DNA of 64,000 bases from Paenibacillus sp. J31TS4 (GTDB taxonomy: Bacteria; Bacillota; Bacilli; Paenibacillales; NBRC-103111). A program made the translations under genes and the position numbers. Location: assembly GCF_018403265.1 (NCBI RefSeq), contig NZ_BOSI01000004.1:1-64000 (forward strand), read 5' to 3'. Position 1 is the first letter of the stretch. Every line of letters starts with the position of its first letter. The notes under the pieces were generated by a model. That model saw only the letters and a list, made by a program, of their open reading frames with translations. It had not been told where the DNA came from and did no database searches. Below are positions 18,375-27,319 of this stretch, piece after piece.

Positions 18375-20447
18375 ATGGCAAGACGGCCCCGGACGACAAG
18401 AGAGCAAGCCGACTACGAGGCGGAGAGCGCGCTGCTGCGCGCGGCTAGGCGGATCAGGCGGTGGCTGGCGCTTGCGGCCTCCGCCTCCGTCGTGGGGGCG
18501 GTGGTCCTCGGCATCGCTCTCCTCTATCTGCGCTCCCAGGCGCTTCCCGTCTCCACGGTTCAGCAAAATTCCGAGATTTACGATTTGCACGGGGATCTGA
18601 TCCGTTCCTACTCGGCCGGACAGAACCGTCAGGTCGTGCCGCTGAAGGAGTTGGCTCCGACGCTCGTTCAGGCGACGCTCGCCATCGAGGATCAGCGCTT
18701 CTACGATCACTTCGGCATCGACCCGCGGGGACTCGCCCGCGCCGTCTGGACCGACCTGAAGACGCTCAGTCTCGATCAGGGCGCGAGCACGATTACGCAG
18801 CAGCTGGCGCGCAATCTCTACCTGAACCACGACCGGACCTGGGACCGCAAGCTGAAGGAAGCGGTCTACGCCGTCCAGCTCGAGCTGCAGCTCAGCAAGG
18901 AGCAGATTCTCGAGCAGTATCTTAATCAGATCTATTACGGCTTCTCCACCTACGGAGCGCAGGCCGCCTCGGAGCTGTATTTTGGCAAGCCCGCCAAGGA
19001 GCTGTCGCTCGCCGAGAGCGCCATGCTCGCCGGAATCCCGAAGGGGCCCAAATACTTCTCGCCGTTCTTGAATCCCGAGAATGCAAAAGCAAGGCAGAAG
19101 CTCATCTTGAACGCCATGGCCGAACAGGGCTTCATCACGAAGCAGCAGGCCGACGAGGCCGCCCGGCAGGAGCTTCATTATAAGGATCAGCAGGCCGCGC
19201 CGCCGTCTGAGGCCCCCTACTTCCAGGATTATGTCCGGCAGTTCGTTACCGAGGAGCTCGGCATCAGCGAATCGCTGTTCGACGGAGGCGGCATCCGCAT
19301 CTATACGACGCTGGACAAGCGCGCGCAGAAAAATGCGGAGGAAGCTCTGGCCAAGCATCTGGGTAAGGACACGGAGCTGCAGGGCGCGCTCGTCTCCCTC
19401 GATCCCCGGACCGGTTACGTGAAGGCGTTGGTCGGCGGGCGGGATTACGAGAAGAACCAGTTCAACCGCGTGTTTGCCACCACCCGTCAGCCAGGGTCGT
19501 CGTTCAAGCCGATCGTCTACCTGACGGCGCTGCAGAACCGGTTCACTCCGCTGACCAAGTACAAAAGCGAGCCGACCGAATTCCCGTACGATAACGGGAA
19601 GAAGGTGTACAAGCCGAGCAACTTCAACAACCACTTCGCCAACGACTACATCGACATGCGCCAAGCGCTAGCCAAGTCGGACAATATCTATGCTGTCCAC
19701 ACGCTGCTCGACGTGGGGCCGGACAAGGTGATCGAGACCGCCCGGCGGATGGGCATCACGAGCCCATTGTCGCCACTGCCCTCGCTCGCGCTCGGCACCT
19801 TCCCGGTCAGCCCGATGGAGATGGCCTCGGCCTTCGCCATCCTCGCCAACCAGGGCGTGCGGGTCGAGCCGACGGCCGTGCTCAAGGTGACCAACGCCAA
19901 AGGGAAGGTGCTGTACGAAGCGAAGCCCAAGCAGGAGCGCGTCGCAGAAGCCTCCTATACGTATGTACTGACCAACCTGATGGAGAGCGTCTTTGAGGAA
20001 GGGGGAACCGGCAGCCGCGTCTCCGACCTCCTCAAGCGGCCCGTCGCAGGCAAGACGGGCTCGACAGACACCGACGCCTGGATGGTCGGCTACACGCCCG
20101 AGCTGTCCACCGCCGTCTGGGTCGGCTACGACAAGGGAAGGATCGTCAGCTCGCTTGATTCGTACCAAGCCGCGCCGATCTTCGCGGAATATATGGAAAA
20201 GACGCTCGATCCCGTCCCGCCCAAGCTGTTCCCGGTGCCGCAGGGAGTCGTCAGCGTCTACATCGACCCCGTCACCGGCAAGCTCGCCAACGACGCCTGC
20301 CCGAATTCGCGGCTCGAGGCGTTCATTAGCGGGACGGAGCCGACGACGTACTGCGCGGAGACCACGACGGTCGGCCAGCCCAAGCCGGACGCGTCCGGCG
20401 GCACCCGCTCGTGGTGGGACGACCTCAAGCGGTGGTGGAACGAATAA
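18375..20447 (+). CDS. pbpG: Class A penicillin-binding protein (PBP1A family), PbpG-like
   Basis: Bifunctional peptidoglycan glycosyltransferase/transpeptidase, 690 aa. A cytoplasmic Arg-rich N-terminus and one membrane segment (about 32-55) lead to GT51 (EDQRFYDHFGIDPRG with catalytic Glu, GASTITQQLARNLY). The transpeptidase domain has SSFKP, SDN and KTGST. It is positioned between speE and ywhD like B. subtilis pbpG (ywhE), hence the name, although orthology was not tested. ATG at 18375 after GGGAGGGGAGG. A second class A PBP occurs at 52508. Confidence 0.93.
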   Translation: MARRPRTTREQADYEAESALLRAARRIRRWLALAASASVVGAVVLGIALLYLRSQALPVSTVQQNSEIYDLHGDLIRSYSAGQNRQVVPLKELAPTLVQATLAIEDQRFYDHFGIDPRGLARAVWTDLKTLSLDQGASTITQQLARNLYLNHDRTWDRKLKEAVYAVQLELQLSKEQILEQYLNQIYYGFSTYGAQAASELYFGKPAKELSLAESAMLAGIPKGPKYFSPFLNPENAKARQKLILNAMAEQGFITKQQADEAARQELHYKDQQAAPPSEAPYFQDYVRQFVTEELGISESLFDGGGIRIYTTLDKRAQKNAEEALAKHLGKDTELQGALVSLDPRTGYVKALVGGRDYEKNQFNRVFATTRQPGSSFKPIVYLTALQNRFTPLTKYKSEPTEFPYDNGKKVYKPSNFNNHFANDYIDMRQALAKSDNIYAVHTLLDVGPDKVIETARRMGITSPLSPLPSLALGTFPVSPMEMASAFAILANQGVRVEPTAVLKVTNAKGKVLYEAKPKQERVAEASYTYVLTNLMESVFEEGGTGSRVSDLLKRPVAGKTGSTDTDAWMVGYTPELSTAVWVGYDKGRIVSSLDSYQAAPIFAEYMEKTLDPVPPKLFPVPQGVVSVYIDPVTGKLANDACPNSRLEAFISGTEPTTYCAETTTVGQPKPDASGGTRSWWDDLKRWWNE

Positions 20448-20465
20448 CCCGCGCCGCTGGCGCCA

Positions 20466-20503
20466 AAAGCCCCGATTGCCGGATAGGCGATCGGGGCTTT
20501 TAT
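20466..20503 (+). terminator. Terminator after the class A PBP
   Basis: AAAGCCCCGATTGCC-GGATA-GGCGATCGGGGCTTTT hairpin, 20 nt after the stop codon. Confidence 0.85.
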
Positions 20504-20508
20504 GTGGG

Positions 20509-20614
20509 GCAGACTTGGTCTGCTTTGTTTGTAGCTTTATACACAAAAAAGCAGACCAAGTCTGCTTTATTTGTAACTTTATACACAAAAAAGCAGACCA
20601 AGTCTGCTTCTTTG
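20509..20614. repeat. 42-nt tandem repeat carrying short palindromes, 2.5 copies
   Basis: Units start at 20509, 20551 and 20593. Each begins with GCAGAC-NNN-GTCTGC, followed by a T-rich stretch, TTTATACACAAAAAA, then the next unit. The central triplet is TTG in unit 1 but CAA in units 2 and 3, that is, the palindrome is inverted in unit 1. Otherwise units 1 and 2 differ at only two positions. Each hairpin with flanking A/T runs could terminate transcription from either side. Confidence 0.9.
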
Positions 20615-20735
20615 CTGTCCTAGTATATTATGCAAAATATACTTTTCCTAGTATAGCCCCATTGGGTAGTCTTCACAACGGATGTCACAATTTCGACACA
20701 ATTGCCCGAAGCTGCTCCCACCGCCCGTCGGCCGG

Positions 20736-21236
20736 CTACGCGAGTGCTTCCTTGAGCTGGTCGGACGAGTTGTTCCACCAGGTCTCGTTGAACTCCACAA
20801 GCGCCTGCTTCAGCAGCGCCTTCTCCCGCTCGTCGAGATTCTCGACCAGCACCTGCCGCTTCATCGCTTTGTCCATCCGGTTGACATGGTCGGCAAGAAT
20901 CTTCCATCCGCGGCGCGCCTCCGGATCGACCAGCATCTCACAGGCCGCCACGCCGCCGTAATAAGACCCGGTCTCATTCTTATCGACGGCCACCCAGACA
21001 ATGAAGCATTTGCGGCCGTTCGGCACCTCGTCCTTGCTCGTCACGAATTTGATGCGTTTCTCCACCTTGCTCTTCGCATGCAGCGCGCCGTTGTCCACGT
21101 ACGCTTCGTCTCCGTCGATAATAATGGAAGAAACGTTATTCAGGTCGATCGACCCGGCACCGAACCCTTTGTGGTTGACCGTGCCGCTCACTATATTCAA
21201 CGCGTTCAGCTTTTTGCCTTTTTCGCTGGTATCCAT
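20736..21236 (-). CDS. ywhD: YwhD family protein
   Basis: A 166-residue cytosolic protein of the YwhD family, found next to speE and pbpG in Bacilli, with no established function. Typical segments are LNIVSGTVNHKGFGAGSIDLNNVSSIIIDG, DNGALHAKSKVEKRIKF and CFIVWVAVDKNETGSYYGGVAACEM. Start ATG at 21236. It is convergent with the PBP gene, with the repeat array between their 3' ends. Confidence 0.9.
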   Translation of the reverse strand: MDTSEKGKKLNALNIVSGTVNHKGFGAGSIDLNNVSSIIIDGDEAYVDNGALHAKSKVEKRIKFVTSKDEVPNGRKCFIVWVAVDKNETGSYYGGVAACEMLVDPEARRGWKILADHVNRMDKAMKRQVLVENLDEREKALLKQALVEFNETWWNNSSDQLKEALA

Positions 21237-21460
21237 AAGTCACCATCCGTTTTCATCATAATCGGGCTTCTGCCCCTATTGTATCGGACTTCAGGCCGTG
21301 ATTTCAACGTATCGCTCGTATTCGGCCCTTTTTGCCTCCCTGGCTTCCTCTCGGCAGCTCCCTCCTTCAAGGCCCGTCCTCCGAATTGTCCGAGAGCAGA
21401 AATATTCCCCTGTCCCCCCACATATACATGCTGTAGATGCTTGTCAACGGGGGGAATTCG

Positions 21461-23446
21461 ATGAAATCGTTGCTCAAAAGCCGCGCCGTCCGGTGGGGGT
21501 CGGCCGCTCTCCTCTGCTGCGTGTTGTCCGCGGCGGGACTCGTCAAGCTTGTACCCGAACACCATCACCCGGCAGCGGGCTTCTATGATCCTCTGCAGAA
21601 GGAGCCGGTATCCCTGGACAGCCCCAAGCCTGCGCCTGCCGCTCCACCCGCCCTCAGCAACCGGCTGGTAGAGTACCATATGTCGGTGGCGCTCCAGACC
21701 GAGACCCGCTCGCTCCAGGGAAGCGAATCGGTTACCTGGACCAATCCCGGCAAACAGCCCGTCGGGGAACTGTATTTTCACCTCTACCCGAACGCTTTCG
21801 AATCCAAGAAGACCACCTTCCTGAAGGAATCGGGCGGCAAGCTGCGTTCGGACGAGCAAAAGGCGGACGGGTTCGGCAGCATGGAGGTGCTGGCGGTCAA
21901 GACGCCGGAAGGCGGCGACCTGCTCGGACGCATCTCCTACGTCCGGCCCGACGACGGCAACGAGAACGACCGCACGCTGATGAAGCTCACCCTGCCGAAG
22001 CCCGTCATGCCGGGCGAGAAGGTAACGCTGTCGCTCGATTTTGCCGTCCGGATGCCGGAGGTGTTCGCGCGGATGGGCTACAAGGGGGACTTCTACATGG
22101 CCGGCCAATGGTTCCCCAAGCTCGCCGTCTATGAGCCGGCAGGGACCCGAGGACGGACGGACGAGGGCTGGAATCTGCACCAGTACCACGGCAATTCGGA
22201 GTTCTATGCCGACTTTGGCATCTTCGACGTCAAGATCAAGGTGCCCTCTTCCTACACGGTCGCCGCTACGGGCTTCCCGACCAAGCCCGCGGCCGAAAAG
22301 GACGGGGCGAAAACGTACCGATTCTATGCCGACGACGTGCACGACTTCGCCTGGGCGGCGTCCCCGAATTTTCAGTACGCCGAGGAGTCGTTCTCTGCGC
22401 CAAACATTCCGGGGCTGAAAATCAAGCTGTACCTCGATCCCCAGCATGCTCCCTACAAGGCCCGCTATATGCAGGCCGCCAAGAAAGCGCTCGCCCGGTT
22501 CAGCGAATGGTACGGTCCGTATCCCTATTCGACGCTGTCGATCGTGGTGCCTCCCGAAGGGGCAGGCGGGGCTGCCGGCATGGAGTATCCGACGCTCATC
22601 ACCTCTTGGGCCGCATCGCCCGGGACGCCTACGCTCGACCTCGAGCGGGTAGTCGTACATGAGATCGGCCACCAATACTGGTACGGCATGGTCGCCTCCA
22701 ACGAATTCGAGGAGGCTTGGCTGGACGAAGGATTCACCTCTTATGCCGAGGACAAGGTGATGGAGCGCGAATACGGGGTGAAGTCCGATCTGGCGCTGGA
22801 GGCCGGCTACATGACGTCTCCCGCCCCTCTGCTCCGCAACTCCTGGGACTATGGCAGCCACGCGGAGTATGCGGACAATGTGTACACGCGGGCGAAGCTC
22901 GTGCTGCGGGCGATCGAGGCGGAGATTGGCAGCGACCAGATGGCCAAGGTCATGCGGACGTATTTCGACAAATGGAAATTCCGGCACCCGTCCACCCGCG
23001 ATTTCCAGACCGTCCTCGAGTCGGTCACCAAGAAAAGCTGGGACCCGTTCTTCAGCCAGTTCGTCTACGGCAGCCAGATGGTCGACTATGCCGTGGATAG
23101 CATCCGGGTCCGGGAGACGGCCAAGGACGGCAGGACTGTCTACGACAATGAGGTTGTGATCAGCCAGCAGGGGGCTCCCTATCCGGCGGTGCCGGTCCGG
23201 TTCTACTTCGCCGACGGCTCGCATCTCGACAAGGTGTGGGATAGCCAGGGCAGCCGGGTCGTGTACACGGTCACCCATCCTTCGCCCGTCGTCCGTGTTC
23301 TGATCGATCCCGAACGAACGCTCCTGCTCGAGAATCAGCACATCAACAATTACCGGAACGCATCCATCGACCCAAGGTGGAGCGCCCGCTGGAACGGCGG
23401 CATTGTCAAACTGATCGAGTCGCTGTTCGGCTCGGTCGCCTGGTGA
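21461..23446 (+). CDS. M1 family metallopeptidase, membrane-anchored or secreted
   Basis: 661 aa. The zinc site is HEIGH with the third ligand Glu 18 residues later (HEIGHQYW...EAWLDEGFTSYAED), and the exopeptidase-type loop GAAGMEYPTLI sits ahead of it. The N-terminus (MKSLLKSRAVRWGSAALLCCVLSAAG) is a signal or anchor. Start ATG at 21461, just after GGGGGGAATTCG; a frame from 21437 has no ribosome site. The membrane protein gene follows 13 nt after the stop, so the two are an operon. Confidence 0.88.
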   Translation: MKSLLKSRAVRWGSAALLCCVLSAAGLVKLVPEHHHPAAGFYDPLQKEPVSLDSPKPAPAAPPALSNRLVEYHMSVALQTETRSLQGSESVTWTNPGKQPVGELYFHLYPNAFESKKTTFLKESGGKLRSDEQKADGFGSMEVLAVKTPEGGDLLGRISYVRPDDGNENDRTLMKLTLPKPVMPGEKVTLSLDFAVRMPEVFARMGYKGDFYMAGQWFPKLAVYEPAGTRGRTDEGWNLHQYHGNSEFYADFGIFDVKIKVPSSYTVAATGFPTKPAAEKDGAKTYRFYADDVHDFAWAASPNFQYAEESFSAPNIPGLKIKLYLDPQHAPYKARYMQAAKKALARFSEWYGPYPYSTLSIVVPPEGAGGAAGMEYPTLITSWAASPGTPTLDLERVVVHEIGHQYWYGMVASNEFEEAWLDEGFTSYAEDKVMEREYGVKSDLALEAGYMTSPAPLLRNSWDYGSHAEYADNVYTRAKLVLRAIEAEIGSDQMAKVMRTYFDKWKFRHPSTRDFQTVLESVTKKSWDPFFSQFVYGSQMVDYAVDSIRVRETAKDGRTVYDNEVVISQQGAPYPAVPVRFYFADGSHLDKVWDSQGSRVVYTVTHPSPVVRVLIDPERTLLLENQHINNYRNASIDPRWSARWNGGIVKLIESLFGSVAW

Positions 23447-23459
23447 GGTGAAAATGGCT

Positions 23460-24278
23460 ATGTGGCAAGATGTGAAGGATGGCGGCGCTTCGGCCTGGAA
23501 GCAGCCGTTCGCCGTAACCGCCCTGTTCCTGTATCGGTTCGCCTGGGGCTTCGCCCTATTCGCGCTCGTCAAGTCGGTGGTCGAGCCGCTCATGTACCGC
23601 TTCCCGAACGAATCGACGGACCCCGGGCAATTCCGGCTGTTTCTCGCCGAGAGCCAGTTCCGTCTGCTGAAGACCGACATCGTCATGCCCTACGTCTGGC
23701 TGCTGCTCGCTCTCCTGGCCGCCCGCATGCTGTTGACCCCCTTGCTGAACGCCGGCCTGTATTACTCTATCGCCCATACCCGCCTCAATCCGGGTTACCG
23801 CTTCTTCAAAGGCATCAGGGAGCTCGCCCGGCCGTTCTTCCTCTATTATCTGCTCCAGACGGCGCTGATTGGGATTCCGGGCTACCTGGTGCTCCTGCCG
23901 GCGCTCCGGAGGGTCTGGTCGGCCGGCTCTTCCTACGAGGGCATTCTGCTAAATGCCCTCCCGTGGATCGGCGGCACGCTGGCCTACTGCTTCCTCGTCA
24001 AGCTGCTGATCATGTATCTCCAGTTCGGCCGGCTTTCGGAGCGTTCGCCGCTCGCTGCGCTCGGCGTCTTTCTCCGGGCGTTCGTCCCGGTTCTTCTCAT
24101 CAGCCTGACGCTGCTCGCTGCCGGCTGGCTCGCGTCCCTTGTGGTGCTGACCGCTTCCTACCTGTGGGCCGGCTTCTGGGCACTCGTGCTCTACCAGCTG
24201 TTCCGGTTCGCCGAGACCTTCCTGGACGTGTGGGCGGTCACCAGCCAGCATTCGCTTTATGTCCGCAAGACCGGGTAG
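23460..24278 (+). CDS. Multi-pass membrane protein, unknown function
   Basis: About 272 aa with roughly five or six hydrophobic segments (for example VTALFLYRFAWGFALFALV, YVWLLLALLAARML, LLISLTLLAAGWLASLVVLTASYLWAGFWALVLY). I recognise no family. It starts at ATG 23460, nine bases after GAGGTG (an in-frame GTG at 23448 is inside the ribosome site), and directly follows the M1 peptidase gene, so a joint envelope role is plausible but unproven. Confidence 0.75.
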   Translation: MWQDVKDGGASAWKQPFAVTALFLYRFAWGFALFALVKSVVEPLMYRFPNESTDPGQFRLFLAESQFRLLKTDIVMPYVWLLLALLAARMLLTPLLNAGLYYSIAHTRLNPGYRFFKGIRELARPFFLYYLLQTALIGIPGYLVLLPALRRVWSAGSSYEGILLNALPWIGGTLAYCFLVKLLIMYLQFGRLSERSPLAALGVFLRAFVPVLLISLTLLAAGWLASLVVLTASYLWAGFWALVLYQLFRFAETFLDVWAVTSQHSLYVRKTG

Positions 24279-24347
24279 TTGTCGGGGTTGACTTCCGTGG
24301 ACCTAGGTCATGCGACGCCAAACACCACTTACTGACATATTATGGAG

Positions 24348-24373
24348 AAACATCCGAATTCCGGATGTTTTTT
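24348..24373 (+). terminator. Terminator after the membrane protein
   Basis: AAACATCCG-AATTC-CGGATGTTTTTT hairpin, 70 nt past the stop codon. Confidence 0.8.
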
Positions 24374-24444
24374 CGCGTTTTGGCCTTCTTCCTTCGTCTC
24401 GGATACAGAAATTTCGCCGTTTGGAAAAAATGTATGCGCTTAAC

Positions 24445-24472
24445 TTGAAAAAGAAGAAGGATTTTCTAACAT
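24445..24472 (+). promoter_or_regulatory. Candidate promoter of the riboswitch-controlled hydrolase
   Basis: TTGAAA (24445-24450), 16-nt spacer, TAACAT (24467-24472), upstream of the riboswitch. Moderately good match. Confidence 0.45.
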
Positions 24473-24509
24473 TATGCAGAATATGTATCCCCAGGTTTGA
24501 AAAAAAGAC

Positions 24510-24637
24510 AAGCATGCCGAATTTCTGTTCTCAGGAAACGGGGGAACCAAACTCCGGGTGAATTGATTCTGGACGCAAGGAATCATAGGGTGCCTTCAAC
24601 CGAACCCTCAGCTAACCTCGTAGGCAAGTGGAAGGAG
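24510..24637 (+). promoter_or_regulatory. c-di-AMP riboswitch, ydaO/yuaA type
   Basis: Hallmark segments are in order: ACGGGGGAACCAAACTCCGG, GGTGAATTG, AGGGTGCC, CCGAACCCT and the highly conserved CAGCTAACCTCGTAGGC. This class binds cyclic di-AMP and usually turns genes off; wall hydrolases and K+ transport are common targets. No terminator follows the aptamer and the ribosome site (GGAAGGAG) comes 6 nt after GTAGGC, so translational control is more likely here. Outer boundaries are approximate. Confidence 0.88.
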
Positions 24638-24645
24638 TATTTTGT

Positions 24646-25113
24646 TTGAAGAAAGCAGTCGCAGGTCTTTTCAGCTTGGTCTTGCTATTGGGCATCATGG
24701 TCGGAAACGCCTCCGCCGAGACGCCGCTCAGCGCATCGGTCAACGCACTCATGGGTACCCCCTACAAGTACGGAGGCACTACGCTAAGAGGCTTTGACTG
24801 CTCGGGATTCACCTCGTACGTCTTTGACGGCTTCGGCATTGAGCTGTCCCGCAGCTCCAAGACCCAAGCGCTTGAGGGCGCATGGGTGGACAAGTCCGAT
24901 CTTCGTCCCGGCGATCTCGTGTTCTTCAACACGGACGGCAAGAGCATCTCTCACGTCGGCATTTATGTCGGCAACGGGAAGTTCGCTCACTCCGCGACGA
25001 ACAAAGGCGTCACGATCAACGGTCTGAACGAATCGTATTATGCCAAGAGATACGTCACCGCCCGGCGCGTGCTGGACGATGCAGCTTATGAGCAGCTGAT
25101 GACCGACAACTAA
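24646..25113 (+). CDS. Secreted NlpC/P60 (C40) cell-wall hydrolase
   Basis: 155 aa. A signal peptide (KKAVAGLFSLVLLLGIMVGNASA) is followed directly by the NlpC/P60 domain with catalytic Cys in GFDCSGFTSYVF, His in SHVGIYVGNGKFAH and the third polar residue downstream. Such enzymes cut gamma-D-Glu-diaminopimelate bonds in peptidoglycan peptides. There are no SH3 or LysM binding domains. Start TTG at 24646, eight bases after AAGGAG. It is controlled by the preceding c-di-AMP riboswitch. Confidence 0.92.
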   Translation: MKKAVAGLFSLVLLLGIMVGNASAETPLSASVNALMGTPYKYGGTTLRGFDCSGFTSYVFDGFGIELSRSSKTQALEGAWVDKSDLRPGDLVFFNTDGKSISHVGIYVGNGKFAHSATNKGVTINGLNESYYAKRYVTARRVLDDAAYEQLMTDN

Positions 25114-25132
25114 GCAACGACAAGCAGACGAC

Positions 25133-25169
25133 AAAACCCGGGCCCCGGCTTCCGCCGGCCCCGGGTTTT
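25133..25169 (+). terminator. Terminator after the P60 hydrolase
   Basis: AAAACCCGGGGCC-like stem: AAAACCCGGGCCCCGG and CCGGCCCCGGGTTTT around a short loop. Confidence 0.85.
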
Positions 25170-25337
25170 GCCGTGTCTGGACATCTTCCCGGCTTACGGC
25201 AAACTTAAGCCTATCGACAATTCCGGCGGCGCGGGACGAACAGGGACGGCCTCCTGCCACGTGATCCGGTTCCTCCCTGGCAAATTCGGGTAAAATATAT
25301 GGGGTGTGTCCCAATTTCCCATGGAAGGAGCGCGTTT

Positions 25338-26474
25338 ATGAAAGCCGTCACTTATCAGGGAATGAAGCAGGTCGAGGTCAAGGAAACCGAGGATCCGAAG
25401 CTGATCAAAAAGGACGACGTCATCGTGCGGATCACGACGACTGCGATATGCGGCTCGGATCTGCACATCTACCACGGCATGATTCCGGGCATGCCCGATG
25501 GATACGTCATTGGCCACGAGCCGATGGGCATCGTCGAGGAGGTCGGCCCCGACGTGACGAGAGTCAAAAAAGGCGACCGCGTCATCGTGCCGTTCAATGT
25601 AGCCTGCGGCGAATGCTTCTACTGCAGGCACGAGCTTGAAAGCCAATGCGACAATGCCAATACCGCCAAAGATACGGGCGGCTATTTCGGCTACTCTAAT
25701 ACTTACGGAGGCTATGCCGGCGGACAGGCCGAGCTGCTCCGGGTGCCGTTCGGCAACTTCGTGCCGTTCCCGGTTCCCGAGGATGCCGAGATGGAGGACG
25801 AGAAGCTGCTCTTCCTCTCGGACATTTTGCCGACCGCCTATTGGGGCGTCGTAAACGGCGGCGTGAAGCCGGGGGACACGGTCATCGTGCTCGGCTGCGG
25901 CCCGGTCGGGCTGCTGACGCAGAAATTCGCCTGGCAGAGAGGCGCAAACCGTGTCATCGCCGTCGACCACGTCGACTACCGGCTGGCTCATGCCAAGCGC
26001 ACGAATAAGGTGGAGACCTATAACTTCGAGAAGGATAGGACCATCACGGAAACGCTCAAGGAAGCGACCGGAGGCGGCGCGGACGTCGTCGTCGACTGCG
26101 TCGGCATGGACGCCAAGAAGTCGATTGTGGACAAGGTCGAGACGGCGCTGAAGCTGCAGGGCGGCTCCCTGAGCGCCTTCGAGATCGCGGCTGATGTCGT
26201 CCGCAAGGGCGGCACCATTCAGCTCGTCGGCGTGTACGGCCTCAAGTATAACGCCTTCCCGCTCGGCCATCTGTTCGAGCGCAACGTCAACGTGCGGATG
26301 GGCCAGGCGCCGGTTATCCACTTCATGCCGCAGCTGTACAAGCAGCTGAAAACCGGCGAAATCGATCCGACCGATATTATTACGCACCGGCTCAGCCTGC
26401 ATGACGCCGCGCATGCATACAAGGTGTTCGACGACAAGGAGGAGGACTGCATCAAGGTCGTCCTCAAGCCGTAG
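25338..26474 (+). CDS. Zinc-dependent alcohol dehydrogenase (MDR family)
   Basis: 378 aa. Catalytic zinc motif CGSDLHIYHG with GHE, structural zinc Cys cluster (ACGECFYCRHELESQC) and Rossmann motif VLGCGPVGLL. The long substrate-loop insert with YGGYAGGQAEL resembles the glutathione-independent formaldehyde dehydrogenase-like branch, but the substrate is not determinable. Start ATG at 25338 with AAGGAG upstream. Flanked by terminators, so it is probably monocistronic. Confidence 0.9.
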   Translation: MKAVTYQGMKQVEVKETEDPKLIKKDDVIVRITTTAICGSDLHIYHGMIPGMPDGYVIGHEPMGIVEEVGPDVTRVKKGDRVIVPFNVACGECFYCRHELESQCDNANTAKDTGGYFGYSNTYGGYAGGQAELLRVPFGNFVPFPVPEDAEMEDEKLLFLSDILPTAYWGVVNGGVKPGDTVIVLGCGPVGLLTQKFAWQRGANRVIAVDHVDYRLAHAKRTNKVETYNFEKDRTITETLKEATGGGADVVVDCVGMDAKKSIVDKVETALKLQGGSLSAFEIAADVVRKGGTIQLVGVYGLKYNAFPLGHLFERNVNVRMGQAPVIHFMPQLYKQLKTGEIDPTDIITHRLSLHDAAHAYKVFDDKEEDCIKVVLKP

Positions 26475-26541
26475 CCGGGTCGGCACGCAGGGACGGGAAA
26501 GGCGAGACGTTGTAGGCTGGACGCCCTATCCGACATATTAA

Positions 26542-26576
26542 AACAAGCAGCTATCCGCCGGATAGCTGTTTGTTCG
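26542..26576 (+). terminator. Terminator after the alcohol dehydrogenase
   Basis: AAACAAGCAGCTATCC-GCC-GGATAGCTGTTTGTT hairpin, 70 nt after the stop codon. Confidence 0.75.
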
Positions 26577-26701
26577 GGTTTGGAGGAGAGTGCCCCGCCA
26601 TCTGGACCAAGGGCCGAGGACCGTGGCGTGTCCGGCGACGATAAGGCACCTCGCCTGCTGGCCAGATGCATCAGCCGTCCGGCGGAGAAGAGAAGCGCGC
26701 C

Positions 26702-27319
26702 TCACACCCGCGCCAGCACACGTGCCGGAGACGAATCCGCCCGGATTTTGAGGGGCAGGGCTATCACCTCGAACGCTTCCGCTTTCGCATCCGCCAGTCG
26801 GTCCAGATTCGCCAAGTTCTCCAGCAGGAGAATGCCGTGGCGGAACAACAGCCGATGGACGGCGAACGGCGGTCGGTCCGGCGACGGGAGGTCCATGCCG
26901 ACCATCTTCACACGTTTGCGCACGAACAGTTCGGCGAGCTCCTCCCCGACAACGGGATGGGCGGAGAAATAATCTGCCTCCGCGAACCGCTCCCCATGCC
27001 CGGTATAGAGGAGCACGATCTGCCCCTCCTGAATTCGGTCCTCATACTCGTCACGGCAGCCGATCACGGCTTCTCCCCGGACGTCCAGCAGGCAGCCCTC
27101 GCCTACGAACGTCTCTGCCGGCAGTTCATTCAGATAGGTCGTGCTGGCGCTCAAATGCATCGGCCCGTCGATATGCGTGCCTGCGTGCATGTTGATCGTC
27201 AGCCGGTGGTTCGTGTGCTTGTCTCTTTCCCACGTCTTCGTGCGCACCAGCTCAGTCGCGGAATCTCCTGGATAGACGGGCAAGCCGTCTTCAATAAGAT
27301 GAGTCAGATCAATGAGTAT
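26702..27319 (-). CDS. Cyclase / kynurenine formamidase-like hydrolase with apparent AUA start
   Basis: About 205 aa of the cyclase family (PF04199 type) with the metal-binding signature HAGTHIDGPMHL (HxGTHxDxPxH). The family's N-terminal strand (LIDLTHLIEDGLPVYPGD) is encoded upstream of the first standard start (TTG 27283), up to an in-frame stop. The only codon placed correctly, 8 nt after AGGAGG, is ATA at 27317-27319, giving MLIDLTHL. It overlaps the Nudix stop by 11 nt, implying coupling. If ATA is not used, translation would begin at TTG and lose a conserved strand. Substrate unknown. Confidence 0.8.
   Translation of the reverse strand: MLIDLTHLIEDGLPVYPGDSATELVRTKTWERDKHTNHRLTINMHAGTHIDGPMHLSASTTYLNELPAETFVGEGCLLDVRGEAVIGCRDEYEDRIQEGQIVLLYTGHGERFAEADYFSAHPVVGEELAELFVRKRVKMVGMDLPSPDRPPFAVHRLLFRHGILLLENLANLDRLADAKAEAFEVIALPLKIRADSSPARVLARV

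Noticed and set aside
20509-20614. Insertion sequence end or CRISPR
   Set aside because: There is no transposase or spacer diversity; the units are tandem and uniform.
21206-23686. 826-codon open frame opposite the M1 peptidase
   Set aside because: Fully antisense to a gene with intact catalytic motifs; composition is Arg/His/Leu-rich shadow.
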